A DNA stretch of 64,000 nt from Pantoea trifolii (GTDB lineage: Bacteria; Pseudomonadota; Gammaproteobacteria; Enterobacterales; Enterobacteriaceae). Below, in pieces: positions 55,177 to 64,000 of the stretch. The DNA lies in assembly GCF_024506435.1 (NCBI RefSeq), contig NZ_JANIET010000003.1, positions 59,764-123,763 of the forward strand, read 5' to 3'. The notes beneath the pieces were generated by a model. It saw nothing but the letters and a program-made list of their open reading frames with translations, was not told where the DNA came from and ran no database searches. The position numbers and the translations under genes were made by a program. Within the stretch, counting starts at the first letter, position 1, and each line of letters begins with the position of its first letter.

Positions 55177-57375
55177 TTACTGAAGATTGTCTTGAAGCCA
55201 GCGACGAGTGCCCTCAACATCATACGCCTTTGCTCCGTAACCGCTTGCAAGCAGTGAATCTGGAAGGAGTTCATCATATTTTTCCAGGTAATTCTCCGGA
55301 ACGTCTGCGGCGAGTTCAGCCTCGGTGGGCAGGCCCGAGTTCATCATATGTTTAAGCGCGTGCCTGACCGATGCCACGCTTGCGTCTTCAGCCTCAATCA
55401 CACCGGCAAATGAACTGACTTTAAAGCCGAATCGCACGAGCAATGCTGTGATCGTATTGACGACTTTGTCCCCCATCCAGGGGAGCACGCAACAGTGCGG
55501 TCCCAAGGTGATAAAGTGAGCATCCTGCAGTTGGTAACGCCGAAAGTAGTTAAGGCCCTCTTTAAAGAGCGATCTTGCGGCGGCATCGGCATAGTCCACC
55601 CTCTGGTCACCAATCGCTATGCGGTAATCCCCTTCCATGTATATCGCAAGCATTTCCTGGCGAACAACATCGTGCACAGACATGCCTCCACCGCTGAACA
55701 GCGGTGGCTGGCCACCTTTGGTTGATTCGACGTAAATGACCTTTTTCTCTGCATCAATTTCGGTCACCTTCCAGCGAAGCCCACCAAAGATGATGTGCTG
55801 CCCTGGCAAAAGGGGTGAGTCTACCGGAAGTGTGCCAAGAATCCGGCTGCCTGTGACTATGCGAAACTCTTCCGGCGTATTGAATACGGCATAAAACGTA
55901 TAGTGGTTGGTAAGTTTCTCGCCCTCAGCGCCTACAACGACCTCTCCGCTCGCCAGCTGCGTGAGCAGCCCGCACGCCCCCATGTGTTTGAGCAGTATTT
56001 TGAAAGCGGATAAATCGATATTCCGGAACGGACCTTTTTGACAGAGCTGTAACCAGAGCTGATCCGCCCGAACCCCACCCCACTGCGCGGTGATAGCGAG
56101 GATTTGATGCAGCAGCGTCGAGTAGTGTTTCTGAGAAGTATCCGCTGGTTCGAACCATTGCTGCGAGATAGTGAGTCTGATCATTGCCATCGATTGAACC
56201 AGCTGCAGCCTCAGGTGGTCTATCATGCCACTTGTTGCTGTGAGTTCGCGTTCTGTAATGAGCATTCGCAGTACCGACGGAGTTCCACGCCGCCCTGAAC
56301 GTCCCATGCGCTGACGCAGGCTTGAGACAGAGTGAGGAGGGGTAACCTGAATAACTGACTGCACCTTACCGATGTCGATACCCAATTCCAGCGTCATGGT
56401 ACAAATAGCTGTAGTGGGCAAATCTCCTCGCTGTAATCGTTTTTCCAGCGTCTCGCGAAGTTCTCTGGCGAGAGAGCCGTGGTGGGGAAAGAACTCATTG
56501 GGGACGACCTTTTCCTCGCACATGTCGCTAAGCGTGGCAGCAATGCTCTCCGTACGCTTTCGGCTGTTGGCGAAGACCAGATGAGAATCACCACGGCAGA
56601 GCCTGAAGATGTCCGCACATACGCGCTCTTCAGCCGGCGCCTTTATCTCTTCGCCCTTGATGTTAACCGGTTCCAGATAGCCTTTAACCTGCACCTGAAG
56701 CATGGCCGAACTGCTGTTGTCCGTTATCGTTATGCACTCCAGCTGCCTGTCCGGGCGCAACTGTTCAGGCACTTTCTCCAGTTCGCCAAGTGTGGCGCTC
56801 AGCGCGACCCGGGGAACCGGATTATCGTGGCGACCGAGCACATGTTCAATTCTGTTCAGCAGAGACAATAGCTGCATGCCGCGATCTGTGCCAATGAACG
56901 CGTGAAACTCGTCAATGACCACATAGGCAACGGATGAAAATGCCTGCTTAAGCCAGCCCGATGAGTTAATGAGCAAAGACTCAAGCGACTCAGGCGTAAT
57001 GAGAAGGATGCCGGAAGGATTGGCCCGGGCTTTCTGTTTTTTACTCTGAGGAACATCGCCGTGCCAGGGCGTCACCTTCATACCCAGCGCCTCGCCCAGA
57101 CTTTCCAGACGACGATACTGGTCGTTGATCAGGGCTTTAAGCGGGCTGATATAGACGATGCCAAACCCGCCGGTAACATCAGCCGTTGCAGAGCAGGCTG
57201 GCAGAAAAAACGCCTCTGTTTTACCCGCAGCTGTACCGGCACTGATCAGTACGTCGCGGTCACCTGCTAAGACGGCAGGAATTGAGCTCTCCTGCAGGGG
57301 TCTTAAAGCCGGCCAGCCCTGCCGGTAGACCCATTTCTGAACCCGGGGATCGAGGCTGTCATAAGCGCGACTCAT
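55177..57375 (-). CDS. sngC: Shango-type helicase (SngC-like, Lhr/DEAD-box superfamily 2)
   Basis: 732 residues of a superfamily 2 helicase. Motif I SAGTAAGKTEAF (Lys52), motif II VIDEFHAF, motif III ALSATL and motif VI SSLRQRMGRSGRRG are all present, followed by a long C-terminal domain (from about residue 400) as in Lhr-like enzymes. It is the third gene of a three-gene operon and overlaps the ATPase gene by four bases. TerB-domain protein plus DUF2791-type ATPase plus helicase is the Shango defence set. The helicase is also similar to BrxHI of BREX type 2. Confidence 0.88.
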   Translation of the reverse strand: MSRAYDSLDPRVQKWVYRQGWPALRPLQESSIPAVLAGDRDVLISAGTAAGKTEAFFLPACSATADVTGGFGIVYISPLKALINDQYRRLESLGEALGMKVTPWHGDVPQSKKQKARANPSGILLITPESLESLLINSSGWLKQAFSSVAYVVIDEFHAFIGTDRGMQLLSLLNRIEHVLGRHDNPVPRVALSATLGELEKVPEQLRPDRQLECITITDNSSSAMLQVQVKGYLEPVNIKGEEIKAPAEERVCADIFRLCRGDSHLVFANSRKRTESIAATLSDMCEEKVVPNEFFPHHGSLARELRETLEKRLQRGDLPTTAICTMTLELGIDIGKVQSVIQVTPPHSVSSLRQRMGRSGRRGTPSVLRMLITERELTATSGMIDHLRLQLVQSMAMIRLTISQQWFEPADTSQKHYSTLLHQILAITAQWGGVRADQLWLQLCQKGPFRNIDLSAFKILLKHMGACGLLTQLASGEVVVGAEGEKLTNHYTFYAVFNTPEEFRIVTGSRILGTLPVDSPLLPGQHIIFGGLRWKVTEIDAEKKVIYVESTKGGQPPLFSGGGMSVHDVVRQEMLAIYMEGDYRIAIGDQRVDYADAAARSLFKEGLNYFRRYQLQDAHFITLGPHCCVLPWMGDKVVNTITALLVRFGFKVSSFAGVIEAEDASVASVRHALKHMMNSGLPTEAELAADVPENYLEKYDELLPDSLLASGYGAKAYDVEGTRRWLQDNLQ

Positions 57376-58688
57376 AAACTGAAGCTTGCCAGGCCGTCAT
57401 TATTTTCTTCGTCGTCAGAAACGGCGTCATCCATGTCGCTTGGTCTGTCATCCTCGATAGCAACGCCTGAGATTAACGACTGCCAGTTCATCGAACGGTT
57501 TTGCTCCAGAATGGCCAGCATATCCAGAAACCCCTTGATAGTATTGCGGGGGGTCCGGAAGTAAGCATCCCCGATAGTGTTACTGCAGTGGTGAAGAAAA
57601 CCGGTGAGCGCATCATCCGAAACGAGATATTTATCCGTATCCCCACCAGCGTATACGTGACGGAGATTTTTTAGCAGTATGTAGAGCTCTTCAGGCGTCA
57701 GGCTTGCGAGATGCAGTGCTGGAGAGGAGTAATCGATGACACCAGAACGTTGTGCAAACCGATTTTCAGCCAGGCGAGACTGAAGCGCTTCATAACTGTA
57801 AAGGCCCTTGCGCGGGTCAAACAGGAATTCGGGTGTGCCACCGAGGATAAATCCAAGGTTTTCAGCGGAGCCCTGCAGGCAGTCATTCAGGATCCGCAGG
57901 ATTTGCTCATAATTTGCCGTTCTCGCCTGCGTATTGTTCAGCTTATAGAGATTCACCATCTCATCCAGGCTGACCAGAAGTCCGGCATAGCCCGCCTGGC
58001 GGACGAAGAGACTCATCAGCTTAAGCGCATCATAGAATGAGGCGTCTGAAATAATAGTACGGACGTCCAGATCGTTTCGGGCATCTGTTTTCGTGGTGTA
58101 TTCACCCCGCAGCCAGCGAATGGCATTGGATTTCAGCGCCTCATTATCCTGTTCATGCCCGCGCCAGAAAGCCTCAATGACTTTTGCAAAATCATATCCA
58201 CCCACCATCTCAGTCAGCGCTTCCAGACGTCTGTGGATCACCGTAGAAACGGCAGACCTGTCAGCATCCGCCTCTTTCCTTGCCTCCGTGACGAAACGCT
58301 CCACTACACTCAGAAGCGCGTTCCCATCCGGCTTATTCCGGGTTGACATATTTTTCATCAACTCAGAGTAAAGATTACGCGCTTGTCCCCCCGAAGAATG
58401 AATACGTCTGTCAGGGGAGAGGTCGGCACTGACAGTGACCAGTTTTTTCTCCAGTGCAATGGATCGCACAACGCTCATAAAGAAGGTTTTTCCCGAACCA
58501 TATTCGCCGATGATCAGCCTGAAGCTGGCGCCACCGTCGGCGACCCTCTCAATATCCTGATGGAGCGCTGTAATTTCATTCATGCGTCCAACCTGAATAT
58601 GCTGGATGCCAATTCTTGGCGTCACACCTGATTTCAGTGACTGAATAATGGCATCACGCTCTCTGGTTCTTATACGTGCTCCAGACAT
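57372..58688 (-). CDS. sngB: Shango-type ATPase (SngB-like, DUF2791/BrxD family)
   Basis: 438-residue AAA+/STAND-like ATPase of the DUF2791/BrxD type. Walker A IIGEYGSGKTFF (Lys67), Walker B LLVSLDEMVNLYKL at about residue 240, then FILGGTPEFLFDPRKGLYSYEAL and LTPEELYILLKNL. The start ATG is directly after the stop of the TerB gene (TAAATG). The C-terminal tail is acidic. It likely couples ATP hydrolysis to activation of the helicase upon phage entry; details are unknown. Confidence 0.88.
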   Translation of the reverse strand: MSGARIRTRERDAIIQSLKSGVTPRIGIQHIQVGRMNEITALHQDIERVADGGASFRLIIGEYGSGKTFFMSVVRSIALEKKLVTVSADLSPDRRIHSSGGQARNLYSELMKNMSTRNKPDGNALLSVVERFVTEARKEADADRSAVSTVIHRRLEALTEMVGGYDFAKVIEAFWRGHEQDNEALKSNAIRWLRGEYTTKTDARNDLDVRTIISDASFYDALKLMSLFVRQAGYAGLLVSLDEMVNLYKLNNTQARTANYEQILRILNDCLQGSAENLGFILGGTPEFLFDPRKGLYSYEALQSRLAENRFAQRSGVIDYSSPALHLASLTPEELYILLKNLRHVYAGGDTDKYLVSDDALTGFLHHCSNTIGDAYFRTPRNTIKGFLDMLAILEQNRSMNWQSLISGVAIEDDRPSDMDDAVSDDEENNDGLASFSL

Positions 58689-61004
58689 TTACACTTCCTC
58701 TAATTCTTCGGCAATTTCAAGGTCTACCCAGATATCATCTTCTGCATCGTCCAGTACTGGCGCATCGACCATTGCAAACGACCAGTCATTAATCACTTCA
58801 AGCGCTCCGCCCAGCATCAGGCCAAACTGCCCACAGAGATCGGTCGCTTCTTTGCGGGACCACTGTTCTTTTTCTCTCAGCTTTTCGTAAAGCTGACTGT
58901 GAGCGAGGTCCAGTCCTGCCGTCTGTGGCTCTGGAGGGGTTGCGCCCTCGCGCGGCTCTAATTCGTCTTCTGTAAAAATCGTGCTGAGTAGTTTGCGCAC
59001 GTCATCCGTAGCCGATTCATGTCGGGCCAGCACCCTGGCATCAAGGGTAAACTCCTGTGGAGCAGGAGTTTTATGTGTGAAGACCTGTGCTGAGGGCTGT
59101 TCGTTCGTCGAATGCTGATGGATGATGCCGGATAGCGTGGCGGGATCGAGTCCCAGCCCCGAATAAATTTTTTCCAGCTGTTTGATTTCAGCGGCCTCGA
59201 TGCGTCCATCCGAAGAGGCAACGCTCACGATAAACTGGCCGACGGCTGCCTTTTCAGCAGGATTCAGTAACGCCAGCCTGTTTTTCATTCCCGTCATATT
59301 AGCCGGCGTGTGAAGCTGCCAGCTCAGATAGGCATGCAGGGAGCGCCTTTCATCTTCGTTAAAGTCCCGATTATGATCGATAGCGTTTTCCAGCACGGTC
59401 CGTTCTGACTGCTCTATGTTGTTATCGATCATGGCCACAATCGCCCCCAGCCGCAGCATCATGACGGCTGAAGTGAATGCCGGTGTCGGAGAGATGCGGT
59501 GTCCGTCTCCTGCTGCATATAACACCAGCACACCGCCGACTTCAGACTTCACATGGTGATAAAACGGATCAGGTGCCATCCGATATCCCATTTTTGCGGC
59601 AAAGGCCTGCATCAGATCGATTTCTTTTTTATTTAACTTTGCCGGGATACCCGCCCCCATATGCTCCCAGAAATCGGCAACCGAGGTTAAACCTGCTTGA
59701 CCCGCAATGACGCCATCAGCCCAGTTCCTGAATGCACTTAATACTTTGCCTGCGCTTTCGTTGATGATTTCTGCTGGCAGTAACATAATCGCTGCAGTGT
59801 CGTTTTCAGAAGTATCTTTCCTGCCCAGATAACGACTGTAAGCATCCAGGTCTTCTGTACACACCTCTGCCAGTGTCACAATTTTCTGAATGGGACCTTT
59901 TAAGGAACTTGGATCAGGGAGATCGGCAACCGGGAGACGTACACCGCGCAGGCTTGGGCTGGCGGGCGCGTAATCAAGCCGCAGTCGTGTTTTATTCGGC
60001 TTAACGACCATCCCGTCCCCAAATTTGAGGGTGTATCGCCGCTTGAAAAGCATCGCAAACTCTCTCGCACAACGACGGGCAGGGGTACGTATCGCGTATT
60101 CCGCATGATGTGTCACCCACGTAAGCGCCACATCGGCTGACACGGGTATTCCTGCTTCTACCGCTTGTGCAAGTGAGAGCTTAAACATCATGCCGTTACT
60201 CAATCTAGCCTCGTTGCCAGAAGCGGTAGGGAGTTCAGTCTCCGGCCGCAAGATAGACATGGCTTCCAGCAACTGCGATGAGTAGTGACGGAAGGAGCGG
60301 TTTTCAAAGAATACCGACCTAAGCCGTTCAACCTCAGAAAACAGCGAGCTAAATTCAGCATCGGATATATTTTCATCTCTGCTGTCCACAAGGGCCCTTC
60401 TCTCCAACCCATAGAGGTAGATAAACACATATCCTACAGGGCATGATGCATCACATCGGTCACTTGCCAGCCAACTGAGATATGCGCCGCGAGACTCTGG
60501 AGTAAGGGAGCAATATTGCGGCCAGTAACCCAGAGAACCGTCTTCGTAATCATAGGAAACATGCTGAGTCTTTAGCGTGGCATCAATCAGTGATGCTTCA
60601 CTCCCATCATTATAATTTCCACTGAGGCTTTGCCCCGGAGGATTCATCCGTTGGCCGAAATACAGGAACCCGCCAGCAATGACGAGCCCACCTACAGAGA
60701 TCTCATTACCCGGCAGTATCCACTGAGCGAGAACGCCGCTTTTCTTGGAACTAGCCTGTCGTGGAGTAGCAGAGATCCGGTACTCCACAGTCCGTCCCGT
60801 TGTCAGCGTAAATGTTGCAAGCGCATCGTCGTCACTGTCATCGTTTACCACATTATTCCCACTGTTTTTGTTACCCGTTTTCCACGTTCTGGGAGACTCT
60901 TTTTCGGCTTTATAGGAATTTGAATTGCCTGATTTGTGTTTTTTCTTTTTGAAAAACAATAAATAAATCAGATAAATTGCCGCTATGAATATCCATAATT
61001 CCAT
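58689..61004 (-). CDS. sngA: Shango-type TerB-domain protein (SngA-like)
   Basis: 771 residues. One N-terminal membrane segment (LWIFIAAIYLIYLLFF), a Lys/Ser/Asp-rich linker, then a TerB-N-type domain (VGYVFIYLYGLERRAL, RRYTLKFGDG), a central TerB-like helical domain (IVAMIDNNIEQSERTVLENAI ... VGQFIVSVASSDGRIEAAEI) and a TerB-C-type end (SRKEATDLCGQFGLMLGGALE). TerB proteins are metal-binding membrane-linked sensors. ATG 61004 has AAGG nine bases upstream; a TTG six bases earlier is less likely. First gene of the three-gene Shango-type operon. Confidence 0.87.
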   Translation of the reverse strand: MELWIFIAAIYLIYLLFFKKKKHKSGNSNSYKAEKESPRTWKTGNKNSGNNVVNDDSDDDALATFTLTTGRTVEYRISATPRQASSKKSGVLAQWILPGNEISVGGLVIAGGFLYFGQRMNPPGQSLSGNYNDGSEASLIDATLKTQHVSYDYEDGSLGYWPQYCSLTPESRGAYLSWLASDRCDASCPVGYVFIYLYGLERRALVDSRDENISDAEFSSLFSEVERLRSVFFENRSFRHYSSQLLEAMSILRPETELPTASGNEARLSNGMMFKLSLAQAVEAGIPVSADVALTWVTHHAEYAIRTPARRCAREFAMLFKRRYTLKFGDGMVVKPNKTRLRLDYAPASPSLRGVRLPVADLPDPSSLKGPIQKIVTLAEVCTEDLDAYSRYLGRKDTSENDTAAIMLLPAEIINESAGKVLSAFRNWADGVIAGQAGLTSVADFWEHMGAGIPAKLNKKEIDLMQAFAAKMGYRMAPDPFYHHVKSEVGGVLVLYAAGDGHRISPTPAFTSAVMMLRLGAIVAMIDNNIEQSERTVLENAIDHNRDFNEDERRSLHAYLSWQLHTPANMTGMKNRLALLNPAEKAAVGQFIVSVASSDGRIEAAEIKQLEKIYSGLGLDPATLSGIIHQHSTNEQPSAQVFTHKTPAPQEFTLDARVLARHESATDDVRKLLSTIFTEDELEPREGATPPEPQTAGLDLAHSQLYEKLREKEQWSRKEATDLCGQFGLMLGGALEVINDWSFAMVDAPVLDDAEDDIWVDLEIAEELEEV

Positions 61005-61433
61005 GAGCAATAACCTTTGCCTTAATTTGGTTATAAGTTATGACGCAAGTAGATTAATCTTAAAATAATACTTCTATATCCGCAGGGTTAACACTAAATT
61101 CTTCACCTATCTAAGTCACTAATATTTATGAAAAATACTTAAATACATAAGCGAAGTCAGTATGATTTACTGTAACCAAACTAATCTGGGAGCAATTATC
61201 GTTGTGAGGGGGCAAAATCTTTCTGGACTCCAGCTCCTGAGATGCAGCAGGATTTTTGGGGGTGTCACGGTGAGGAGATTCGAATTGCTATCTTCCGCCG
61301 TTCGTTCTCAGCAGAAATTAGGTTTCATGTGCTTGTTGGCTTTGTGCATGAAGAGACTTTGCCAGGTGAAGACTTCAAGAGAGTCTCTTAGCAAAAGCGC
61401 CATCTGCTAGAAAAACCTATTACGTCCGCTTTT
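61005..61433. other. Upstream region of the Shango-type operon
   Basis: About 430 bp. The first 130 bp are AT-rich and should carry the operon promoter. A frame at 61162-61410 has no recognisable family and probably is not real. Ends at the IS30-type terminus. Confidence 0.4.
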
Positions 61434-61742
61434 CGCTGTGAGTTCAACGGGTCGACGCAACGCTATCCTTAAACAAGGGGGGACGTTGCCATGAAACGAA
61501 GAACGCGCATTTACTACACGCCAGAACAGAAAGCGATTATCTGGGACAGGTATAAGCAAGGTGATTCCCTGCATGATATCGCCAGAATGTTCGACAGATA
61601 TCACTCTTCTGTTATGCCCACTATTCACCAAACTGGTGGTTATCGCCCTCCTGTCAGAAAGCGACACCGGCTGGCTCTTTCACTTGATGAAAGAGAGGAA
61701 ATATCCAGAGGGCTGGTAGCAAAAAGTAGCATCAGGGACATC
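61434..61742 (+). pseudogene. IS30-family transposase, interrupted by Tn3-family element
   Basis: The IS end (61434-61473, identical to 7454-7493) precedes ATG 61491. The frame reads MKRRTRIYYTPEQKAIIWDR, then SLHDIARMFDRYHSSVMPTI and RLALSLDEREEISRGLVAKSS, the N-terminal HTH region of IS30 transposases. After about 84 codons it runs into the 38-bp terminal repeat of the Tn3-family transposon, so the catalytic domain is separated or lost. The transposon inserted into this IS. Confidence 0.9.
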
Positions 61743-61780
61743 GGGGTTCGAGGTCCAATGATGTAAAAAACCACGCTAAG
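61743..61780 (-). repeat. Terminal inverted repeat of a Tn3-family transposon
   Basis: 38 bp beginning GGGGTTCGAGG and ending CACGCTAAG, the classic Tn3-family pattern (GGGG ... ACGxTAAG). It abuts the transposase stop codon at 61776. The preceding 5 bp (ACATC) would be the target duplication; the other end is outside the window. Confidence 0.88.
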
Positions 61781-64000
61781 AGGTTAATTTATTGTTTATA
61801 TTGAAATTTAACGGTCTTAACTCGCCCTTCAGAATATCTTCCGGTAACGAAAACGTATAATGCCCCAGCATATTTATATGGCCATGTATCAGCGGCGATA
61901 ATCTTGCCAGATGCTCCTCTTCAGGTGTTTCCCCCGATTTGCGAAGATGTGACAACGCCTCCTGCATGTAAAGTGTGTTCCACAGCACAACCGCATTGGT
62001 CACCAGACCCAGAGCACCGAGTTGATCTTCCTGCCCTTCACGGTAGCGTTTTCTAATTTCACCACGTTGTCCGTAGCAAATGGCTCGAGCCACTGCATGG
62101 CGTCCTTCTCCCCGGTTGAGCTGAGTGAGGATCCGACGCCGGTAATCCTCATCATCGATATAGTTGAGAAGATACAACGTCTTGTTGACCCGGCCCACTT
62201 CCATAATCGCCTGAGCCAGACCAGATGGTCGGCTACTTCTCAACAGTGAACGAATAAGCTCTGATGCATGGATGGTCCCAAGCTTCAGTGAGCCCGCCAT
62301 TCGCATCATTTCATCCCATTGGGATTCTATTTTTGACAGTTCAACACATCCCCGGGCCAGCTCATTCAGGGCACCATAATGTGCCGTTTTATCTGCCCGC
62401 CAGAATATCGCCCCGCCTGCATCGGCCAGACGAGGGGAAAACTGGTAGCCCAGTAACCAGAACAGGCCAAAAATGATATCGCTGGATCCTGCCGTGTCCG
62501 TCATAATTTCTACCGGATTCAGCCCGGTCTGCTGCTCCAGAAGCCCTTCCAGTACAAAGATGGAATCACGAAGCGTACCGGGAACGACAATGCCATGGAA
62601 ACCGGAGTTCTGATCGGAGACGAAGTTGTACCAGGTGATACCGCGTCCTGAACCAAAGTATTTACGATTTGGTCCGGAATTAACCGTTTTAACCGGTGTG
62701 ACAAAACGCATACCATCTGCGGAGGCAACCTCACCACCTCCCCAGTACCCCGCGAGCGGCAGCGTGGACTGAAAATCAACCAGCCGTGCATTAGCGCTGA
62801 CCAGCGTTTCTGCCCTGAGATAATTTTGTTTAACCCAGCTCAGACGATGGCGAGTAAGCGCGGGAATATTATGCTTTATCAGGGGTTCATGCCCTATATT
62901 GCAGGCTTCTGCCAGCAGTGTTGCGCACAGACTGACCTGGAGATCCTGCGCCCGGGCACCTGATTCACTGACGTGGCTGAATTCGCGGGTAAAACCGGTT
63001 CGGGCATCTATTTCAAGCAACAGCTCAGTCAGATCAACCGGAGGGATCAGTTCTCTTACCCGACGATTCAATTGTATCAGTGCCGGTGGCTCATCCAGTT
63101 TATCCAGACTGCTAATCGTCAGTGAGGGATGCTTACCTTCATTGCTTATGCTGACCGCTGCGTTGCAGGCAAAACGTGAAGCCACTGATTTCCATGTGTC
63201 ATCAAGCCGCGTAGCCAGTTGTTCTGCTGCTTTAGTTCCGTCTGATGGATGACCCAGCGCCCGACATACCGGGATGCGTTGTGCCTGCCATTCAGCTCCC
63301 TGAAGCAATTTTTGACGCGGGTCCCCCCACCGGTCACTGTTCTCCAGCCAGAGATCACGACGGCGCAAAGAATCCTGAAGGCGCTCGAGAAGACACAGCG
63401 AGTAACCCGCTCGTAGAATCCTGCCATCTCTGTCGTAGACCAGACGTTTCCAGGGGCCGGAAATGATTTGCTCTGGTGCATCGTCGAGAATTCGCTTTTT
63501 TGAGCCACTCAGTTCGGCCAGATAATGGATTGCTGACAACGTGTGCTCCCCGGCCGGGGCGGCCTGAAAGTGTAAGTCACGCAACATCGCGGACAGGAAG
63601 CGCTTCACCCGTCCATATTGTTCCACCATTTCATCCTGAAAATGAGTATCCTGCGGGCGCGCCAGCTCATTTACCTTGCCGACGGATTCAGCCAGTTTGT
63701 CCTTTGGTATGCGGCGAAAAATAGCCTGCCGCAGAGCTGCTTCATCGGTGTTCTCATCAAGTAATAACGTGCATGCCCGTGCCAGTAATAGCGCGGCACG
63801 ATCAAGATCTTTCAGGGTCCTGAGCCGCTTTTTCTGCCCGATATTTTTTGCAGAACGCGTGATATCCAGAATAAGCATATCCAGCACATCCACGGCCTCG
63901 TCAAGCGCCGAAATTTCCTGTGCTTTCACAAACGCAGTAAGCACGGCCAGTCGCCGTTCGTCAGGCATTCTTGAAATGTATTTCACCGAAGCCATTCCGG
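61776..64000 (-). CDS. tnpA: Tn3-family transposase, C-terminal 740 residues
   Basis: The frame is open to the right edge; family members are about 990 residues, so roughly 250 N-terminal residues lie outside. Recognisable Tn3 family blocks: LARPQDTHFQDEMVEQYG, SFHGIVVPGTLRDSIF-type region (GFHGIVVPGTLRDS), PVEIMTDTAGSSDIIFGLFWLLGYQFSPRLAD with the catalytic Asp, and the Glu-containing end LWNTLYMQEALSHLR. It acts on the 38-bp ends by replicative transposition. No resolvase gene is visible in the window; it would be beyond the edge. No lesions seen. Confidence 0.94.
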   Translation of the reverse strand, partial: GMASVKYISRMPDERRLAVLTAFVKAQEISALDEAVDVLDMLILDITRSAKNIGQKKRLRTLKDLDRAALLLARACTLLLDENTDEAALRQAIFRRIPKDKLAESVGKVNELARPQDTHFQDEMVEQYGRVKRFLSAMLRDLHFQAAPAGEHTLSAIHYLAELSGSKKRILDDAPEQIISGPWKRLVYDRDGRILRAGYSLCLLERLQDSLRRRDLWLENSDRWGDPRQKLLQGAEWQAQRIPVCRALGHPSDGTKAAEQLATRLDDTWKSVASRFACNAAVSISNEGKHPSLTISSLDKLDEPPALIQLNRRVRELIPPVDLTELLLEIDARTGFTREFSHVSESGARAQDLQVSLCATLLAEACNIGHEPLIKHNIPALTRHRLSWVKQNYLRAETLVSANARLVDFQSTLPLAGYWGGGEVASADGMRFVTPVKTVNSGPNRKYFGSGRGITWYNFVSDQNSGFHGIVVPGTLRDSIFVLEGLLEQQTGLNPVEIMTDTAGSSDIIFGLFWLLGYQFSPRLADAGGAIFWRADKTAHYGALNELARGCVELSKIESQWDEMMRMAGSLKLGTIHASELIRSLLRSSRPSGLAQAIMEVGRVNKTLYLLNYIDDEDYRRRILTQLNRGEGRHAVARAICYGQRGEIRKRYREGQEDQLGALGLVTNAVVLWNTLYMQEALSHLRKSGETPEEEHLARLSPLIHGHINMLGHYTFSLPEDILKGELRPLNFNINNKLTS

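Noticed and set aside
55177..61004. Calling the operon BREX type 2
   Set aside because: BrxD/BrxHI-like genes are present, but PglX, PglZ, PglW and PglY are absent, while a TerB-domain gene is first; Shango fits better.
61162..61410. 82-codon ORF upstream of the Shango-type operon
   Set aside because: No recognisable domain and no good start; probably not a gene.

Overview
The window looks like part of a large plasmid from a plant-associated enterobacterium, most likely Erwiniaceae (Pantoea/Erwinia-like). The evidence is a ParA/ParB pair, an iteron-controlled RepFIB-like RepA, a Cre-type resolvase, DUF1173/DUF2913 plasmid genes, a toxin-antitoxin pair and many decayed insertion sequences. 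The host assignment comes from recognised protein families and could not be tested by a search.

Layout. 0-7.2 kb is the backbone: the 3' part of parA, parB, a long gene-poor stretch holding a decayed IS3-type element, then repA with iteron arrays on both sides. 7.2-12.2 kb is a patchwork of IS remnants around an MFS exporter/LysR divergent pair and a truncated DUF1214 gene. 12.4-17.2 kb is a catabolic cluster: a LigI-type pyrone hydrolase, a DctA-like carrier, an OprB-like porin and a LysR regulator. 18.3-31.8 kb is a tannin/gallate island. It contains ATP-dependent PEP carboxykinase, an aromatic-acid MFS carrier, a LysR regulator with two HTH domains, galBCD, a DUF1932 dehydrogenase, a secreted tannase, another MFS carrier and a type I (VOC-fold) extradiol dioxygenase. 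32-37.1 kb is an IS nest (one IS3/IS150-like element and three ISNCY/IS1202-like copies). 37.2-40.4 kb is an AT-rich two-gene TIR-NACHT plus four-TM membrane protein module. 40.7-46.6 kb holds a Cre-like recombinase with a loxP-like site, a PIN/HTH toxin-antitoxin pair, DUF1173, DUF2913, an Ltp-repeat secreted protein and a lipoprotein. 47-53.5 kb is AT-rich decaying DNA: a HigA-like antitoxin, an unknown gene, a 44-bp tandem repeat array, a broken dNTPase and a broken DUF4942/methyltransferase gene. 54-61 kb carries a PD-(D/E)XK nuclease and a three-gene operon matching the Shango anti-phage system. 61.4-64 kb is an IS30 remnant interrupted by a Tn3-family transposon whose transposase runs off the window.

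How the genes fit together. Tannase releases gallate from galloyl esters in the periplasm, and carriers import it. Ring cleavage gives 4-oxalomesaconate, or its lactone 2-pyrone-4,6-dicarboxylate, which LigI opens. GalD, GalB and GalC then yield pyruvate and oxaloacetate, and PckA takes oxaloacetate to PEP. No LigAB/GalA-type gallate dioxygenase is visible here, so the VOC-type enzyme at 30.8 kb is the only ring-cleavage candidate. The second theme is defence: TIR-NACHT, Shango, a nuclease, an Ltp-type exclusion candidate and two decayed DNA/nucleotide-modifying genes.
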